From positions 1-64,000 of the IMG/VR virus record IMGVR_UViG_3300042451_000105: 64,000 bases of DNA; one strand, given 5' to 3'. Numbering within the stretch: position 1 is the first letter of the stretch; each line of letters opens with the position of its first letter. Under the pieces are notes generated by a model. It was not told the DNA's origin. It made no database searches and saw nothing but the letters and a program-made list of their open reading frames with translations. This DNA is from a virus. The position numbers and the translations under genes were made by a program. This document shows positions 37,901-51,200 of the stretch, one piece after another.

Positions 37901-40467
37901 TTAACGTTATCTTCAAACTCTTTAGAATCAGAGAGCAGACCCTGATCTAAAAGATCTTGTTTAAATTGATTTAGCTTAAACTCAAATAGACCAGTGATCT
38001 CTTTGTTTTCATAGAATTTACGAGACTCCTCTCTGTACTTTTTTTCTATCTTAGCCATCTCTAATTCATCACCAGTTTTTAATTTACCGGCTTCATCACG
38101 TAGTGAAGATAACTGACTATACTTCTTCCATAGAATCTTCTTTTGTTCAAAAGCCTCATCTTCTGTAAGATCTTCAAATACTCTTTGATCTACATCAGCA
38201 ATATCAGCTAGAATGTTTTGCTTTCTTTGATATATGATAGAACCTAAGTCAGAGTCATAGATTTTTTCTTTTGTATAAAACTCCGGTACAAACTCATCAT
38301 GCATATAATCACGAGAGAATTGTCTGTACTGCTTGTTTAGTAATCTTGCTTTCTCTAAGTCTCCAACTCTTTTAGCATCTTCTATATCAAACTGAAACTG
38401 ACTTGTTACTTTTTCAAATGCTTTAAATGGATTAAGTAATACTAACTTAGTAATAGGTTTAGGATTACCATTTTCATCACGTACAATAACTTCTTCCTCA
38501 GATACTAATTCTTTCATTAGTTCTGTAATGTTCTTATCAGAGTAACCGGCTTGTTTTAATGCTGGTAATAACTCTCTTAAGAAATCATCTTTATTCTTCT
38601 TAGCCTTTAACTCTACATCAGTGTAGGCATTGTCTAAGAATACTGAGAAACTAGCAATAATAGGATCCGGTGAACTTGCAAATGATTCTACATAAGCAGA
38701 TAAAGCATTAACATCACCACGCATTCCTGATAAGTAATCATCAACTGTAGCACGGTTTAATTTTAATCTATCCCACTCTTCTTGTACCTCTCTTATTTGT
38801 TTTGGAGTAGCATTTTTAGATCTTAACTTCTCAAGCTTATTAGTAAAGTATGTATCTACATTTTTAGATAATGGCTCAAGTTGTTCTGTTAATATTCCAC
38901 CAATTCCTTTTTTATAAATCTCATTAATAAGTCTGTCAGCTTGCTCTGCTTTCTTACCCATCTTAGCAAATAAAGCAAATAATGAACTATCTGTACGTAA
39001 ACCGGCATCAGTTAAACCATTAGTAGTTTCTTGAATAAATTTATTCCAGTTACGTAATAAGATGTCATAATAGAATGTTTGATTGATAACCTCTTTAGTA
39101 TCACCAAGAGCTTTCATATCTGTTAACTTATCTATTATTCTATCTAATAAGACATCTGTCTGTAGAGCGCTTCTTACACTAGCTGTAATTTGTTTCTCTC
39201 TCTTATCAACTTCATCTTTAAATTTCTTAACCTTATCATCTACTGTAGTTGTTTCAGCAACACGTAAGTTATCTACTATATCTTTAAGAATAGATCTTCC
39301 TGATTCAGTTGTAATTGTGTCTACAACATCAGAATAGTTTTGATTTGTCCTAATTCTATTTAACTGTGATCTAGAGTTAGAAAAGAATCTATTAACCACT
39401 TGAATAAGTACATCAGTATTAACTTTATCTAGGTCGTTATACAGAGTTTGATTATTCTTTGCATATAGTACTAAGTCTTCCGGTGTAATAATCTCTGTTG
39501 TAAGAATAAAGTTCTCTCCAACTAACATATCAGCTAACTGATTAAGTGTAGTATCTACAGATAACTTCTCAATCTTTATACCTTTACCAAATATTTTTCT
39601 GATTAACTGCTTAATAGCAAATAACAGGTTAGAGATAAATGAATTAAATCCGGGAGTAGCAGATACTTTATTAGCTTTCTGTACAGCGGCTTGCTCTAAA
39701 GCTCTTACAAATACTTCCTGAGCAAAATTAGGGTTAGTAATATCATACTCAGGATATAGTTCAGATACAGTATTTACAAGTGTAGCGCCTTCTGGTGTAC
39801 TAATAATCTGATTGTATAGATTATTAAACAACTCATAGTTGCTTAAATATAAACTTCTAACTATAGGGTGTGCATATTCATGCAGTACGTGATTTAATTT
39901 AAACCCATTCTCAATAAGATATACAGTGTCCTGATAATAAAATGCAGGCTCACCATTCCAGGGAGAAGTTGTATCTTTTGTAATCTCTGCAGCTTGTTGA
40001 GCAGAAATCATCTTATAGTTAATACCTGTCTGAGATGCTAAGTTATTAGCAAACTTAGTTGCTATCTCTTGAGCTTTTACACCCTCTTGTAACTCTACAG
40101 ATGGAAACAAACTATTTAAAAAGTCTTCATCAGCAACTCTGTAATAGTCAGGACTTTCATCAGTAATATTATTTTTCTTTTTGTATTCTTCCCAGTAATG
40201 ATCAATAACAAAACTTGGAGGATTAACAAATACTCTAGCTGTACCATCCCATGTAATAAAGTCAGCCATATTGGTTCTCCAATACTCGTTTAATCCTATT
40301 ACTGCCTTTACAATAGATGAGGCACCGGCTCTTGTATCACCGGCAGCATTAACATAAAATGTAGTTAAACTATCTGTTGGAGATAAGAACTGTCCAACCT
40401 CTTTAGCTAAAGCTTTTTTATATGTCTTTAGTACATCATTCTGTATATCTAATCTACACTTACTCAT
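34909..40467 (-). CDS. Giant virion cargo protein with zincin motif (1852 aa)
   Basis: ATG 40467 overlaps the previous stop as ATGA. Near the N-terminus, HEYAH (196-200, within LHEYAHPIVRSL) is a zincin peptidase motif. Most of the rest is long charged helix with coiled-coil character (about 380-1050), followed by a mixed domain and a hydrophobic helix near 1715 (GISITLLALIIAYLF). In crAss-like phages, genes in this place next to the RNA polymerase code for virion-packaged cargo. The peptidase may process the packaged proteins or host targets. The specific homologue cannot be named. Confidence 0.65.
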   Translation of the reverse strand: MSKCRLDIQNDVLKTYKKALAKEVGQFLSPTDSLTTFYVNAAGDTRAGASSIVKAVIGLNEYWRTNMADFITWDGTARVFVNPPSFVIDHYWEEYKKKNNITDESPDYYRVADEDFLNSLFPSVELQEGVKAQEIATKFANNLASQTGINYKMISAQQAAEITKDTTSPWNGEPAFYYQDTVYLIENGFKLNHVLHEYAHPIVRSLYLSNYELFNNLYNQIISTPEGATLVNTVSELYPEYDITNPNFAQEVFVRALEQAAVQKANKVSATPGFNSFISNLLFAIKQLIRKIFGKGIKIEKLSVDTTLNQLADMLVGENFILTTEIITPEDLVLYAKNNQTLYNDLDKVNTDVLIQVVNRFFSNSRSQLNRIRTNQNYSDVVDTITTESGRSILKDIVDNLRVAETTTVDDKVKKFKDEVDKREKQITASVRSALQTDVLLDRIIDKLTDMKALGDTKEVINQTFYYDILLRNWNKFIQETTNGLTDAGLRTDSSLFALFAKMGKKAEQADRLINEIYKKGIGGILTEQLEPLSKNVDTYFTNKLEKLRSKNATPKQIREVQEEWDRLKLNRATVDDYLSGMRGDVNALSAYVESFASSPDPIIASFSVFLDNAYTDVELKAKKNKDDFLRELLPALKQAGYSDKNITELMKELVSEEEVIVRDENGNPKPITKLVLLNPFKAFEKVTSQFQFDIEDAKRVGDLEKARLLNKQYRQFSRDYMHDEFVPEFYTKEKIYDSDLGSIIYQRKQNILADIADVDQRVFEDLTEDEAFEQKKILWKKYSQLSSLRDEAGKLKTGDELEMAKIEKKYREESRKFYENKEITGLFEFKLNQFKQDLLDQGLLSDSKEFEDNVNDWVKANTRTSIKESFYDEKKVILDKIKAIVDGLPKDAASKLKQDELWEELIDISVGFRNADGQIVGSEMSEERIKRVKELQKELIKIKNNMAGFSGLSKLEFERYIELAKLIKSRRASINDKEEFKELDKLKGASAVDRLTKKTLLNLYSQLSDMQSKEPTDDYLSAFNNNLEAIDPAKLAGFTVSEINTDNSDNFLKPAFLSKYFKASPEFKEWFLANHIETEKYNSKTKKDERVYERLYVWNVTIPSDLEYYNTYTYNDVNPSTGETTEVTLDRIPTMDFYRRAVKKEYRTGYNKTTGKVERKVGVHVDNRGNWLPRTVAEGAKDDSYINKAYYDLQKNSPDKANVLDVITKYTLLFQEDKTKYSRLYLDIPRFRKLKSELVGGSLNRGAEKVKTFVKQVKDAVTTSQDDFDQGFNYDDAFNLVRADMFDEEISSIPVKGLYKLDIDQVSLNVPYSLLQYMFSLEHQKKLIELNPIAQALQKVVNNSENSIKDTSKVNGYNWVTNNIKSFVAKKGKNVRAEAINTLIEREFKGQTKAGWLSEPTTLSKTVDILQSQSSFGMFAFNILPSAVKNFGGAVTQMIIESGGGKYLNKRSYLQGQSKALKIMTDISANIYNPGEKSIDYQLVEIFDPIKGRFQERFGTEFGRSFGTDLADSLMFGAGKGISNGVYTAPRKWLENEGTLSLFAGMMIFKKIPQTVNGQTNMINYIDAWEKDGQGIIKLKPGIDETYAPGGAEFKAMRNTIQEKSNDLQGAYSLMDKVMLDKYAVWRMFSGLRRFFTRMFVNRFSPLRYNMRSGDMTEGYYRSFARFLKSFVSRASSGNMYMTDDEAYAAKKIVTEGISITLLALIIAYLFDYDPDDEERFEKMRQRSGDLLSDNFNAGGWLVNHALVATMGTRQETITFLNPKEYVGLVYNGGAPTLGPVVDKYKDFGTNLLHLLSNDNRAYYTRDVGPYSWQKEGAPKIFNDFGYLFGFTGNQIDPVKALKGMEYQIRR

Positions 40468-42239
40468 AATTTGCAACTATTGTATGTTTCATCTTGAACT
40501 TCTGGGTATCCTGTCGGAGCATATTCTGCACCAGATGGTTTTTCATATGGATCAGTTGGTTCTGCATTCTCATCTGTATTAAAACTAGTAGTGCCATCAG
40601 CAAAAGAGAAATATCTATATCCAGCGTTTGTAAACTTAAATGCATTATCAATAAAGGGATCATAGTAAATTAAATCTACTATATCTTTTGACCTACCCAT
40701 TTTAACTTTAGCTTCAAAGATTTGTTTCCAGTCTTTAAAGTAGTTATCAAATATTTCAGGATAGTTACCTTCTGCAGTACGTACAAAGAAATCAAAAGTA
40801 TAAGCTACTATGTTACCTTTATCATCATACTGCTTTTTACTAGCATCATCTAATATAGGTATAACGCCTTGCACGGTTACTGTCTCTTGATTAGCTTTAT
40901 GATCCTTACCAATAAATGAATTAGTCATCTCAAAGGTCGGATATTTTTTAGTAAAAGATTTATACCAATTTTGATCTTCTATAAATTCTTTTACTTTAGC
41001 TGTAAACTCATTTTGGTCTTTAATAAATATTCCCTTATGATGTAACCAACCATAGAATTCACTATAGTTTTCTTCTTTCTGAACAGTACCTAATTCTATA
41101 ACTCCATCAATATCATGTATATCTTCATCTATAGCTCTATACACGGTGCCATAGTATCTTAATACCATAGAACCACTTAACTTATAACCCATATTAGGAT
41201 CATTAAGCATAAAGTCTATAATTGATTTAGCTTCAGCATCTTTAGATAAAGTTTGATTGTACTTTTTTATCTCTAATTGTTTAAATGCTCCCAGATTATT
41301 TTTATCAGGAACCAATAAAGAATCACCAACTCTTTCTACACCACGTGTAAAAATATTATAATTACCCTTATAGATATCATCTACTAAATCCAGCAATCTA
41401 TCTTCTAAGTCTTGCTGACTAAGCTTATCAAACTTATTTCTAAACAAAGACAAAAAGAAATCATGAATCTTATACCATAACTTCTTTAGTGCACTGGATT
41501 GTTTATCATAAGGATTATACTTAAAGCCACGCTTTTGGAAATACTCTTTATCTACATCACCATTACCTCGTTCACTTCTAACAAATGTGGTTAAGTCTCT
41601 TCCATAAAAATCTGTAAGACCCTCAGCAATAAAATCTATAATTACTTGTTTGTGTGCAGTAAAATTAAAAGTTCTATCTGCATACATATCAACAAGATAC
41701 GCTGGTAAATCACTATCTTTATCTAGATTTTCTTTAGTAAAAATATCTTCTACCTCTGTAGTATCTTCTAACTTTAATCTATAAGATCTGTATAGATCTT
41801 TATACTTAGACCAGCTTTTAATATTAAACCAAAGATTATTATAGAGCTCGCTTTTCTTACCTAAGAAACTAAGCATGATGTTAGCTACTTGCTTTGGTAC
41901 AATTTCTTCAGCACCATCTCTAATAGCTAAATACTTTTGTAATAAATCAAATCCAGCTAAAGGATTACCGGGAACATTATTTAATACAGCCTCAGCAACA
42001 TTACCACCTTCAACTTTAATATTAAGAGCTTTTACAAAATCTAGTAATATCTTATTAGTTCCTGCAGATAATTTAGAATTAAGAGGAATAGAATTCTTTT
42101 TTCTATTTACAATATTCTTATATACAGTAGCTGGAGGATTACCCTCAAACTTATCCCAAAGATAAGTAGCCATCTTTGTACCTTGGAATGCTTCTAACCT
42201 TTGAAAGTCAGGATCTGATTTTATAGGACAGGTTGCCAT
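40464..42239 (-). CDS. Virion cassette protein with nucleotidyltransferase-like motif (591 aa)
   Basis: Residues 352-379 read YKLSGSMVLRYYGTVYR, then DEDIHDIDGVI. A GS...D.D pattern (Gly356-Ser357, Asp376, Asp378) like this marks nucleotidyltransferase-fold enzymes of the minimal or AbiEii kind. The rest is helical with a basic linker. It starts inside the stop region of the RNA polymerase gene (TAATG overlap) and is coupled to the zincin gene after it, so the three are almost certainly made together and packaged. It may be an accessory to transcription, but no activity is known. Confidence 0.55.
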   Translation of the reverse strand: MATCPIKSDPDFQRLEAFQGTKMATYLWDKFEGNPPATVYKNIVNRKKNSIPLNSKLSAGTNKILLDFVKALNIKVEGGNVAEAVLNNVPGNPLAGFDLLQKYLAIRDGAEEIVPKQVANIMLSFLGKKSELYNNLWFNIKSWSKYKDLYRSYRLKLEDTTEVEDIFTKENLDKDSDLPAYLVDMYADRTFNFTAHKQVIIDFIAEGLTDFYGRDLTTFVRSERGNGDVDKEYFQKRGFKYNPYDKQSSALKKLWYKIHDFFLSLFRNKFDKLSQQDLEDRLLDLVDDIYKGNYNIFTRGVERVGDSLLVPDKNNLGAFKQLEIKKYNQTLSKDAEAKSIIDFMLNDPNMGYKLSGSMVLRYYGTVYRAIDEDIHDIDGVIELGTVQKEENYSEFYGWLHHKGIFIKDQNEFTAKVKEFIEDQNWYKSFTKKYPTFEMTNSFIGKDHKANQETVTVQGVIPILDDASKKQYDDKGNIVAYTFDFFVRTAEGNYPEIFDNYFKDWKQIFEAKVKMGRSKDIVDLIYYDPFIDNAFKFTNAGYRYFSFADGTTSFNTDENAEPTDPYEKPSGAEYAPTGYPEVQDETYNSCKL

Positions 42240-45200
42240 TAGCCACAAATTTCTTTTAATATTTCACCAATTGTATCTTCATCATATCCCATCTCTTCTA
42301 GCATTTTAGAATTAATAGCAGATGCTGGATAAATGTTACCATCAACTAAAGTTACTTCTTTTTCTTTTACAACTTGATCCTCGGTATCTGGGGCACTATC
42401 AGCATCTTCTTCAAAGAGCTGATTGATAGGTTGCACAGAATAAATATACTCTTTAAATTCCGGATCTTCTGCAAACACAGGATTTTTATACCCAAAGTTA
42501 TAGTATAACTCTTTAAATAACTCCATATAAGCTGGCTTATCAATATTAGGATCATCATTTAAGATACCATATCCTTCTTTGTTAAAGAGTAATGTTTTAC
42601 CAGCCTCATATAATTCTATAAGAGTGGTAACAGTCTCCTCTACTAACTTCATATTGTTAGCAGTATCTGCAGCATTTAAGTATTTAGCTTTACCAACAAA
42701 TGATTCAAAGATTGGTAATCCTATAGTAGTACCAGTTACTTTACTAGCATTACCTAAGTAAGTATCCGAAGCAATAACATTAGTTCCGGTATTATCTTTT
42801 GCTTTACTATATATACCAACTAGACCTGAGTATTTATTAATCAGTCCTATAGTACGCATCTTACCATAAGAATAAGTATATACTCTAGGAGTTAATGTTG
42901 AAGATGTACCCTCTGGTAATTTAGGAACTTCATCACCCATCTTTTCAATAGTATTATCTATTACATAGTTTTTAAACCTGTACTTAGTAATATTATTTCT
43001 AGAGTTCTGCTCACCAAACTTCTTATAGTATCTGTATAAAGCAGTATTACCCTTATTACTTTCTAATACTTTAGTGAACTTATCAATGTTTTCTTTAATG
43101 ATATCTTTAAAGTTATTACTAGATAAGATAGGAACAAATGATAAGTATGACTTATTCATACCAGACTGCATGAATCCAAAGATAGATAACTTGTTAAAGA
43201 ACTCAGAAATCTCTCTATTAATAATAGGGTCGGGATTCTTTTCTACATTTATATCAGATAGTTCTTCAAACTGAGTATTCAGTTCTTCTAAGAAATCGGG
43301 ATCTTTTATATCACCAGTTAAACGTAAGTTTTTAATTGTTGCATTCTTAGTTCCAGTTTTAATCTGTTGAGAATCATAAACCAAGTAATCAAACAAATTA
43401 TAGTCTTCATTTTCTATAGCATTCTTTACCATCTCAAACTTATCTGGGAAACTATTGGTACCAAAGAACATTGACTTCAGATTGTATACGTTATGTAAAG
43501 CATCTTGGATAAGACCTTTTTCATAGATATCATCTGAAAAAATACCTTTATCTCTAGTAGCACGTAAGTATTCTCTCTCTAAAACAAAAGCAGTGTACTG
43601 TTTTTCAGAACTAAATAAAGGTATAACATCTGTACGTTTATCAGCTGGTAACTTTGCTAAACCTGTTTCTTCATACTCAGCCTTAGAATAAGTTTTATTA
43701 TTATACTCCTCACGTAACTTGGCTCTATCTAAATAGATCTTACCTTCATAGTATACAGCACTTCTTTTAAGACCTCTTACCTTTTCTACATCAATAGAAT
43801 CACTTACAGCATAACCTTTGTAATCTTTTACTGTATTGATATCTACAGATCCAATACTATTCTGAATGATAAACTGAAGAAGATCATTTCTAAATAAATC
43901 TACAAATGATTCTACATCTTTATACTCTTCACGGATGATATTATAGTTGTTGTTAATTATATCAGTTAAGTAAGTATTTATGGTATCACTTGCTCTTAAT
44001 GGGAAGTAATCTTTAAATACGTTTAAGATATAATCCTGTATAAAGAATGGAGCAATAGAAGATTGATTTTCCATTCTTGTTGTAATCTCTTGAGGTAATC
44101 TATTACCCTCCTCTAATTGTTCTAATTTACTTAAACGACTCTTTGCTTGGAATAAGTTACCAGACTTCTTAGTATCAACGTTGGTAGAAGAAGAAATTTC
44201 CCGCATCACTTGAGCTTGGTCCTCTACTTCTAAGAAATGTATAAAGGATAACATAGCAAGAGGACTTCTTTTCTCACCATTCTGTACAATCTTTTTAATA
44301 TTCTCATTAGAGATAGCATAAACATTATAAGCTTTAGTCATAATGTCTACTGCTGCAGTTAAAGATTTTTTAGAAGCCAATGGATTCTTCATTGTATTTG
44401 CATTATACAATTGCTTAAGTAAGAAAGGATCCTTTATTTTTTTCTTTAACTCAAGTTTATGCTCAGGATCAAATAAACCATATTTGTTTATTACATACTG
44501 TTTTGCTTTAAACTTTAAGAAACCAGGACCTTTAGCACTATCTCCAGAAGCATCTAATGATTTAGTGTACATACCATTTAATACTCTGTATGCAGATATA
44601 TAATCTCTAATTAAAGGTTGTGATAAGAAATAAGAAGCAGTTTCAACATCAACACCGGCTTGTAACATATACAACAATGTAGGTGTTAACTCATAGATAG
44701 CATTCATATCAAATACCCAAGAGTCTTTTTCAACATCCACCCATCCGTTCATAAGCTGAGATATTACATCTGAGATATAAACAGCTGAATCTTTAGAGTT
44801 AAGATCTGATAAAGATATTTTACCGTCCTCTGTTTTATTATGTTTAAATAGAATACGATTCTTAGCAGTTCTTGTCTTTCCTTTACTATCTAAGAAAGTA
44901 TAAGTCTTATTTAAATATGCACCAACACGGTTAAGTACTACTGAGTATTTGTTTGATACAGCACCAATACCTAAAGTTAATTTACCAATGTTATTAGACT
45001 CATGCTTATATAAGTTATTCTGAGTCTCAAACATTCTTGTTGGAGAAATAACAAATTCAGAATCCTGAAACTCAGCTTTAGCTCTTGGATCATACTCTCT
45101 ATTATATTTTGCTAATTCATCTGCAATTGGTTTAACAATATCTGTTTCGTTAGGAGTAATAAGCTGAACAAAGTTTTCCTTAATCTCCATTATACCAATC

Positions 45201-48200
45201 ATAGATTTAATGATTTCATTCTCAATACCTTTTACTGTAATATCATCTGAAGTCATTTGAGCTTCTTTATTAAATACATCATCTAATAAAGTTTTATACT
45301 CAGCATCTGCAATAGTTTCTTGAGTAATATTAATACCTATATTAGGCATTAGGATACTTAACTTATCAATATCAAAGTCACCACCAGATTTAGCAACTAG
45401 TTCAGTTGGAACAATTACAATAGATCCAGCTTCTGGAGGTAAAAACTCACCAACCTCCATGTATTCAATAGAGTTAAGACCTTGTACAGGAATACGTACA
45501 CCAACCATCTTAATGGTTTCTCCGTTAATTTCCTTCCATGCTGTATCTTTCAGCATTTCATTAAGTCTAGCTAATGTATTTACTGGCTGACCATCTGTAT
45601 GAGTAGTAGTTAAAAGCTTTAAGAAATCACCTTGTAAAGCAATCTTTACTTGCATTGGTGTGATCTTACCATTTACTATATCATAAAAAGCAAGACCATT
45701 AGTACCATACTTTAATAGATCTTCTTTAGATGGATTACTAAACTTAGGATTCTCAAATCCGGAACTAGATACTTGTACTAACTGCTCACCTTTTACTGTA
45801 GGTCTTACAATCTTTCTTTCAATGATTGCAACAAGCTGCTTCTCAATAGCATTAGAGTTGATAATACTATCAAAGTCATACTTTAAACTACCATCCTCAT
45901 TTACATCTAGAATATCCATCTGATGTTCAGGAACCTCTAAACGTATTAATTCTTTCTGAATAGCTTTAATTAAATCTTTTGGATCTCCTTTAATTAGTTT
46001 ACCATCAGCACTAAATTCTAGGCCTACCTCTTTAAATAACTTCTGCTTATAGAACTTTACATAGTTATCAATAGCTTTCTCATATCGCTCTACAATTGGT
46101 TTATATTCTTTCTTAAGAGGCTTACCGTTAGCATAGAGGTTAGTCTCAATAATTGTACGTAACTGAGAAGACAATGTAACTTTACCTTTAAAGTATGGAG
46201 CAATGTCTAACTGATTCTTAAAGAAGTTTAAATTAATACCATTTATAGGATACTCACCAGAATACAATGTACGCTTTGTAGCATCAGTATACATGTTAGG
46301 AATAGTACCATCTTCTAATGTAATATTAGAGATCTTACTACCTGACTTATATAATGCATAAGATATACCTTGCTCAAGCAATTGCTTGTGGAACTGCTCT
46401 AAGTTGGTGTCCTTAATAACTGAAGGAATCAAAGGCATCAATGAAAACTTATGTAATCCGGAAACATTTAATTTCTCTGTTTTTAAAGGACCATAATAAC
46501 TGGCTTTTAATACTGGGAAGAACTCAGATGCTTTTCTAGGATCTACAGAAGTAGGATCATTAATAATCTGGTTATACAAATCTTCTTGTACATCAGACCA
46601 TTTATTTAAAGATCTTAAGAAGTTACGATAGAAATCAAAAGTAATCCAACCCTGACCATCACCTTCAGTAATCTTTTTATAAGGTTTTAAAATCTTTTCA
46701 GCTCTATCTTCACTTACTCCAAGACTAGTTAATAACTGTTTGTAGTGACTATAGTATACTGATTCTGGTTCTACATCATCAAGAACTGTAGTCTTAACAG
46801 CTGAATCAAATCTTAACTTTGGTAAACCTTCTTTCTCAGCATATGTATTGTTACTTGTATTATTTAAGTAATCAATGGTGTAGTTATCCAAAATACTAAA
46901 CTCTCCAGTAGAAGCAATAGCTGCATTACGTTTAGGAAACTCTTCTTTGTCATGCTTAAACTGAGAAGCATCACCATAAAATAGTTGTGTCTCAAAGTTA
47001 TTAAACCATGAGTTATACGTATAAACCTCATTTACTAACTCTAATTGATCTTGAGGATTAATAGCATATATATTAGTTTTATCTAACCCTTTACCAATTC
47101 TAGTTTCTTCAGCAATCTTATTTCTAATTTCAGGACTTAGTAATACACTTCCAGTAACAGCACTAATCTGAGTCCAGATCTTATAATTAGTTTTAATCTG
47201 ATTATCAAAATATTTACCTGAATCTTTTTTAATAGCTTTCTCTAGTTCTTCAGAGTAAACTATATCATCTATAGAATCTGCATTATCTACTAACTCGTAA
47301 AGCTTAGCTTTAGTAGGACCAGATAATACAGAATCAAAAGCCATAATCTTAGTACCATTCTTCTTAAAACTATCTACGTTTTGTAATGAAGGAATATTTT
47401 TAATATACCAGATTCTTCCTAATTCAGCAGATAAGTAGTTTAAGATAATAGGCATTGCAGAATCATGTCCATATCTGGCTACATCCTTAATAGGTAGTAT
47501 TAAATTATCTACTCCAGATTCACCGTAGTACTTATTCATACCAACACCATAAGAAGAACTTTTACTAGCGTGTCTAGGAAGCTCTGGTGTTTTACCTAAA
47601 ATAATGGCATGTACATCAAACATAAACTTATCATACTTATTAAGTTTATTTGTTTTAATACCTTCAACAGTAATACCATTAAAGTCTCTACGGATACCAC
47701 TTAAGTTCTCTAAACTAAGAATAACATCTTTTCTTCTATTGCCATTAGCATCAAAGAGAGAGTTAATGATATAAGAATGTTTAGCATAAGGATTATTATT
47801 AGGATGGTAAACACTTAAGTATTGAAACTCAGGATCTTGTAACATCTGATCCATAAACTCAAGTTTATTAAGACCATCAATGATCTGACTTAAAGAGTTT
47901 CTTAATGATGTTTCATACTCCATGTTACCTTCAGGATTCATGATACCAGTACTAAAATCACTAGAAGTATATCTTGCCTGCAGAGTTAAAAGTTTACTTA
48001 CATATCCCGCTTGATTACCCTGCTTAGGATCCCTAAAGAACTTAATAGGGTTAGTAATTATAGTTTTATTTTCTTTAGCTTTTTCTAAAGCTTCTATTAA
48101 ATAATCAAATGCAATATATGTCTCCTTGCTTTTTCTATCTACTACAGCATTCTCTAGTGCTGCTCTTAAAGTAGGATTATTATCCAAATAGAAACCTATA

Positions 48201-51200
48201 GCTTTTAAAAAGTCAAATACATTATACTTATTAATTGATGAAAAGTCTTCAAGTACCTTATCTATATTTAAAATAGGTGTTGAACCTTTCTTTCTAATTA
48301 CATACTTAGATTTACTAACCAGGAACTTAGAATTAAAAGTATTAATAATCTTTGTTGTATCACTAGTAGCTCTCTGGATATATGTAGAAACTTTAGTTGA
48401 ACTAGGTTTTCCTTCCTCTTCTTCAATAGAAGTAGAAAGCCTGTGTTCTATAATAGGAGTTACTGTTTTATTAAATGTTTGAGCAAATCCTAACCAACGT
48501 TTAAAGTTAGCATTATTAATTTGAGATTGACTTGGATCTCCCAACTTAGCAATTAACTGTGCTACTTCTGGAAAACTTTCTTGTAAGCCAATTAACTTAG
48601 TATATATCTCATCAAAACTATTTGAGTTAATTAAGGTTTTAGATATAGTACTCCAAGCTTTACCAAACTCAACAAGCTTATTAAAACCTAATCTATTCTT
48701 GATAGGTTCTCCGTTTGCTTTTACTTGGTATAAACTCTTAACCATATAAAGAGCTTGTTTAGAAGCTAACTCTTTTAATGATTTATCATTACCGGTACGG
48801 TCAAAACTATCTATACTTGGATCTGACTTATCTTCTTCTGCTTCAAGAACTTTTGCTTCAAATGCTAAGTACTTAGATTTTTGTCTATGATAAGCAATAA
48901 CACCTGATTTTTCTTTACCAGAAATAACGTTATCTAATTCACCAAAGTTATTAATAGCATACTCTAAAATCCGGATATTATTTCTATCTACAGTATCAGC
49001 ACCATCAGGATCATTTTCAACTCTAGCAATTGTATCAGTTAAAACATCTTGGAAGTACTGCTTAGTATTCTTGTATAAGAAATCTAATGCTCTCTTATCA
49101 CTATAAATAGCTGAAACGTTTAATCCAGTAGCATTAATAATTTCAGAAAAAGCACCATCAACTGATTCATTGATTAACCTACTGTCTGATAAACTAATAC
49201 TTGGTTCTTCTTCATTTAATGGATCTATACCTCTATACAAGTTACCAAACTGCATGTTCTCTACAGAGTACGCATACTCAAATAGATTACCCAATCTTAA
49301 GTTATCATATAACTCTTTTACTAATGGTACAACAGTGGGGTCTACAATATCAGTTTGACCGGTAAAGAAAGCTTTTACAATACGCCATAATTTCTGGAAG
49401 ATACTCTCATTAGGTTTAACAAGAATTTTCTTACCATCAGATAATACATAACCTCTAAAGTCTTCAGCTAAGTATTCTTCTACTTGCTTATCAGTAGCAT
49501 TAGCTAAATACTTAACCCCTTTTCTTACTGAGTTATATAAGCTTTGCTTTTGATCTTGTGTTAATAGTAACTGAGAGAATGCATGCCATGCTTCATGGTA
49601 TAACGTAGTGTAATCTTTGTTACCGGCTTTTGTAAATAATGTAATACCACTAGAACTAAATAGTCCCAATGCATCTGAGTTAGTTAAAGCAATTGCTTCA
49701 TTAACCGGAATCATTGTAGAAAGCTTTACTTTCTCACCATCTACCATAACCTCTAAAGATCCATACCAATCTTTAATCTTCTTAATCTCTTCAGGTGTAG
49801 TATTTACAGTTTTAAATCCGGCTCTTTTTAGACTATTATTAATATCATTAATAAGGTCCATATCAAATGTACCTTTAAAACCAGAGGGAGTAGTATTTAC
49901 ATTCTGATTCTTAATAATGGTTTTAGGTTTGGGTTTAGGTTTAGCAGTACTAGTAGATGGTTCTAAAGCAGCTAATTCTGCGTTATATTTAGCATTGATT
50001 TCTTTTACTTTATTTTTATATTCATCTGTATTTTCAATGCCGGTAGGAGTTTCTATACCTTGAAATAATAAATCACCTATTTCTTCTCCAAAAGTGCTGG
50101 CATATGCAGATAATTCTGCCAATCTTCTTCTTTCTATATCTGCTTTAGCATCTGTAGAACTTACTATAGGTTCTTGTTTCTTCTCAGTTGGATACATTTC
50201 TTCTAATGCCTCCATAGTAAATTCATACTGCAGACTGGGATTAAAAGTTTTAATAGTACCATCATTACGTAATACGGTAAATACTACAGTATTCTGTCTT
50301 ACAAAATCATTATAGTTAACCTTACTCTTTGCAAACTTGCCTGAGTTATAGTTAGGTACATCTATCTTACCATCAATGTTATCCTTTGATATGTTTATAT
50401 AAGCAGTAGCTAATTGCTCTGCTATAAAATCTTCATCAGCTAAATCCGGATTTTCAGAATCATATATTACATCCTTATCTGAATAGATACTTAGTAATGG
50501 TTTCTTACTAGTATTATCATAACTGATATTAAAAGTACCATCATTGATATTATAGATATTCTCTAGTATTCCAAACTTTACACTAGCTGATACTTTAGGA
50601 TCTACAATAAGCTTTGCAAGATTCTTAGCTAACTCAGCAGATGTTTTATTTGGAAATATCTGTACTAGATCACCAAACTTATCTAACTTCAAATATGTTT
50701 TACCAAAGTTATCAAACTCTATATTACTAATAGTATCTGAAGTAACGTTAGTCACCTCTGTTAACTTAACAGGGGTATCAGATAATAAGTTAAAACCGGA
50801 TCTACCACCAACTATGTTTAAAGGTAAAGCTAAAGTCTTATTACCTATAAAGGTCTTAATAAACTTATCTACTAACTCTACTTCTTTAGTTCTTTGATCC
50901 TCTAATTGTTTTCTTAAGACATCAGTGTCTGGAATTTCTACTCCGGCTTTAGCAGCTCTAACAATAGTTCTTTCTACAAGTTCATCTATAGGTGCAAGAC
51001 TGGTTTCACCACTCTCTATAAATATAAATTCTCTTTTACCCTTATTAGTGTTAGGGGTAATGAAATCAGTTACGGGAATAATAGCACCTTCTGCTTCATC
51101 CTGACCCTCAATGTTTGTAATATAACCTCTGCTATTTACAAAGATTTTCTTATATCCATCTTTAGTAAGTGTGGCAAAAGATAACTGTGTAATTCTACTA

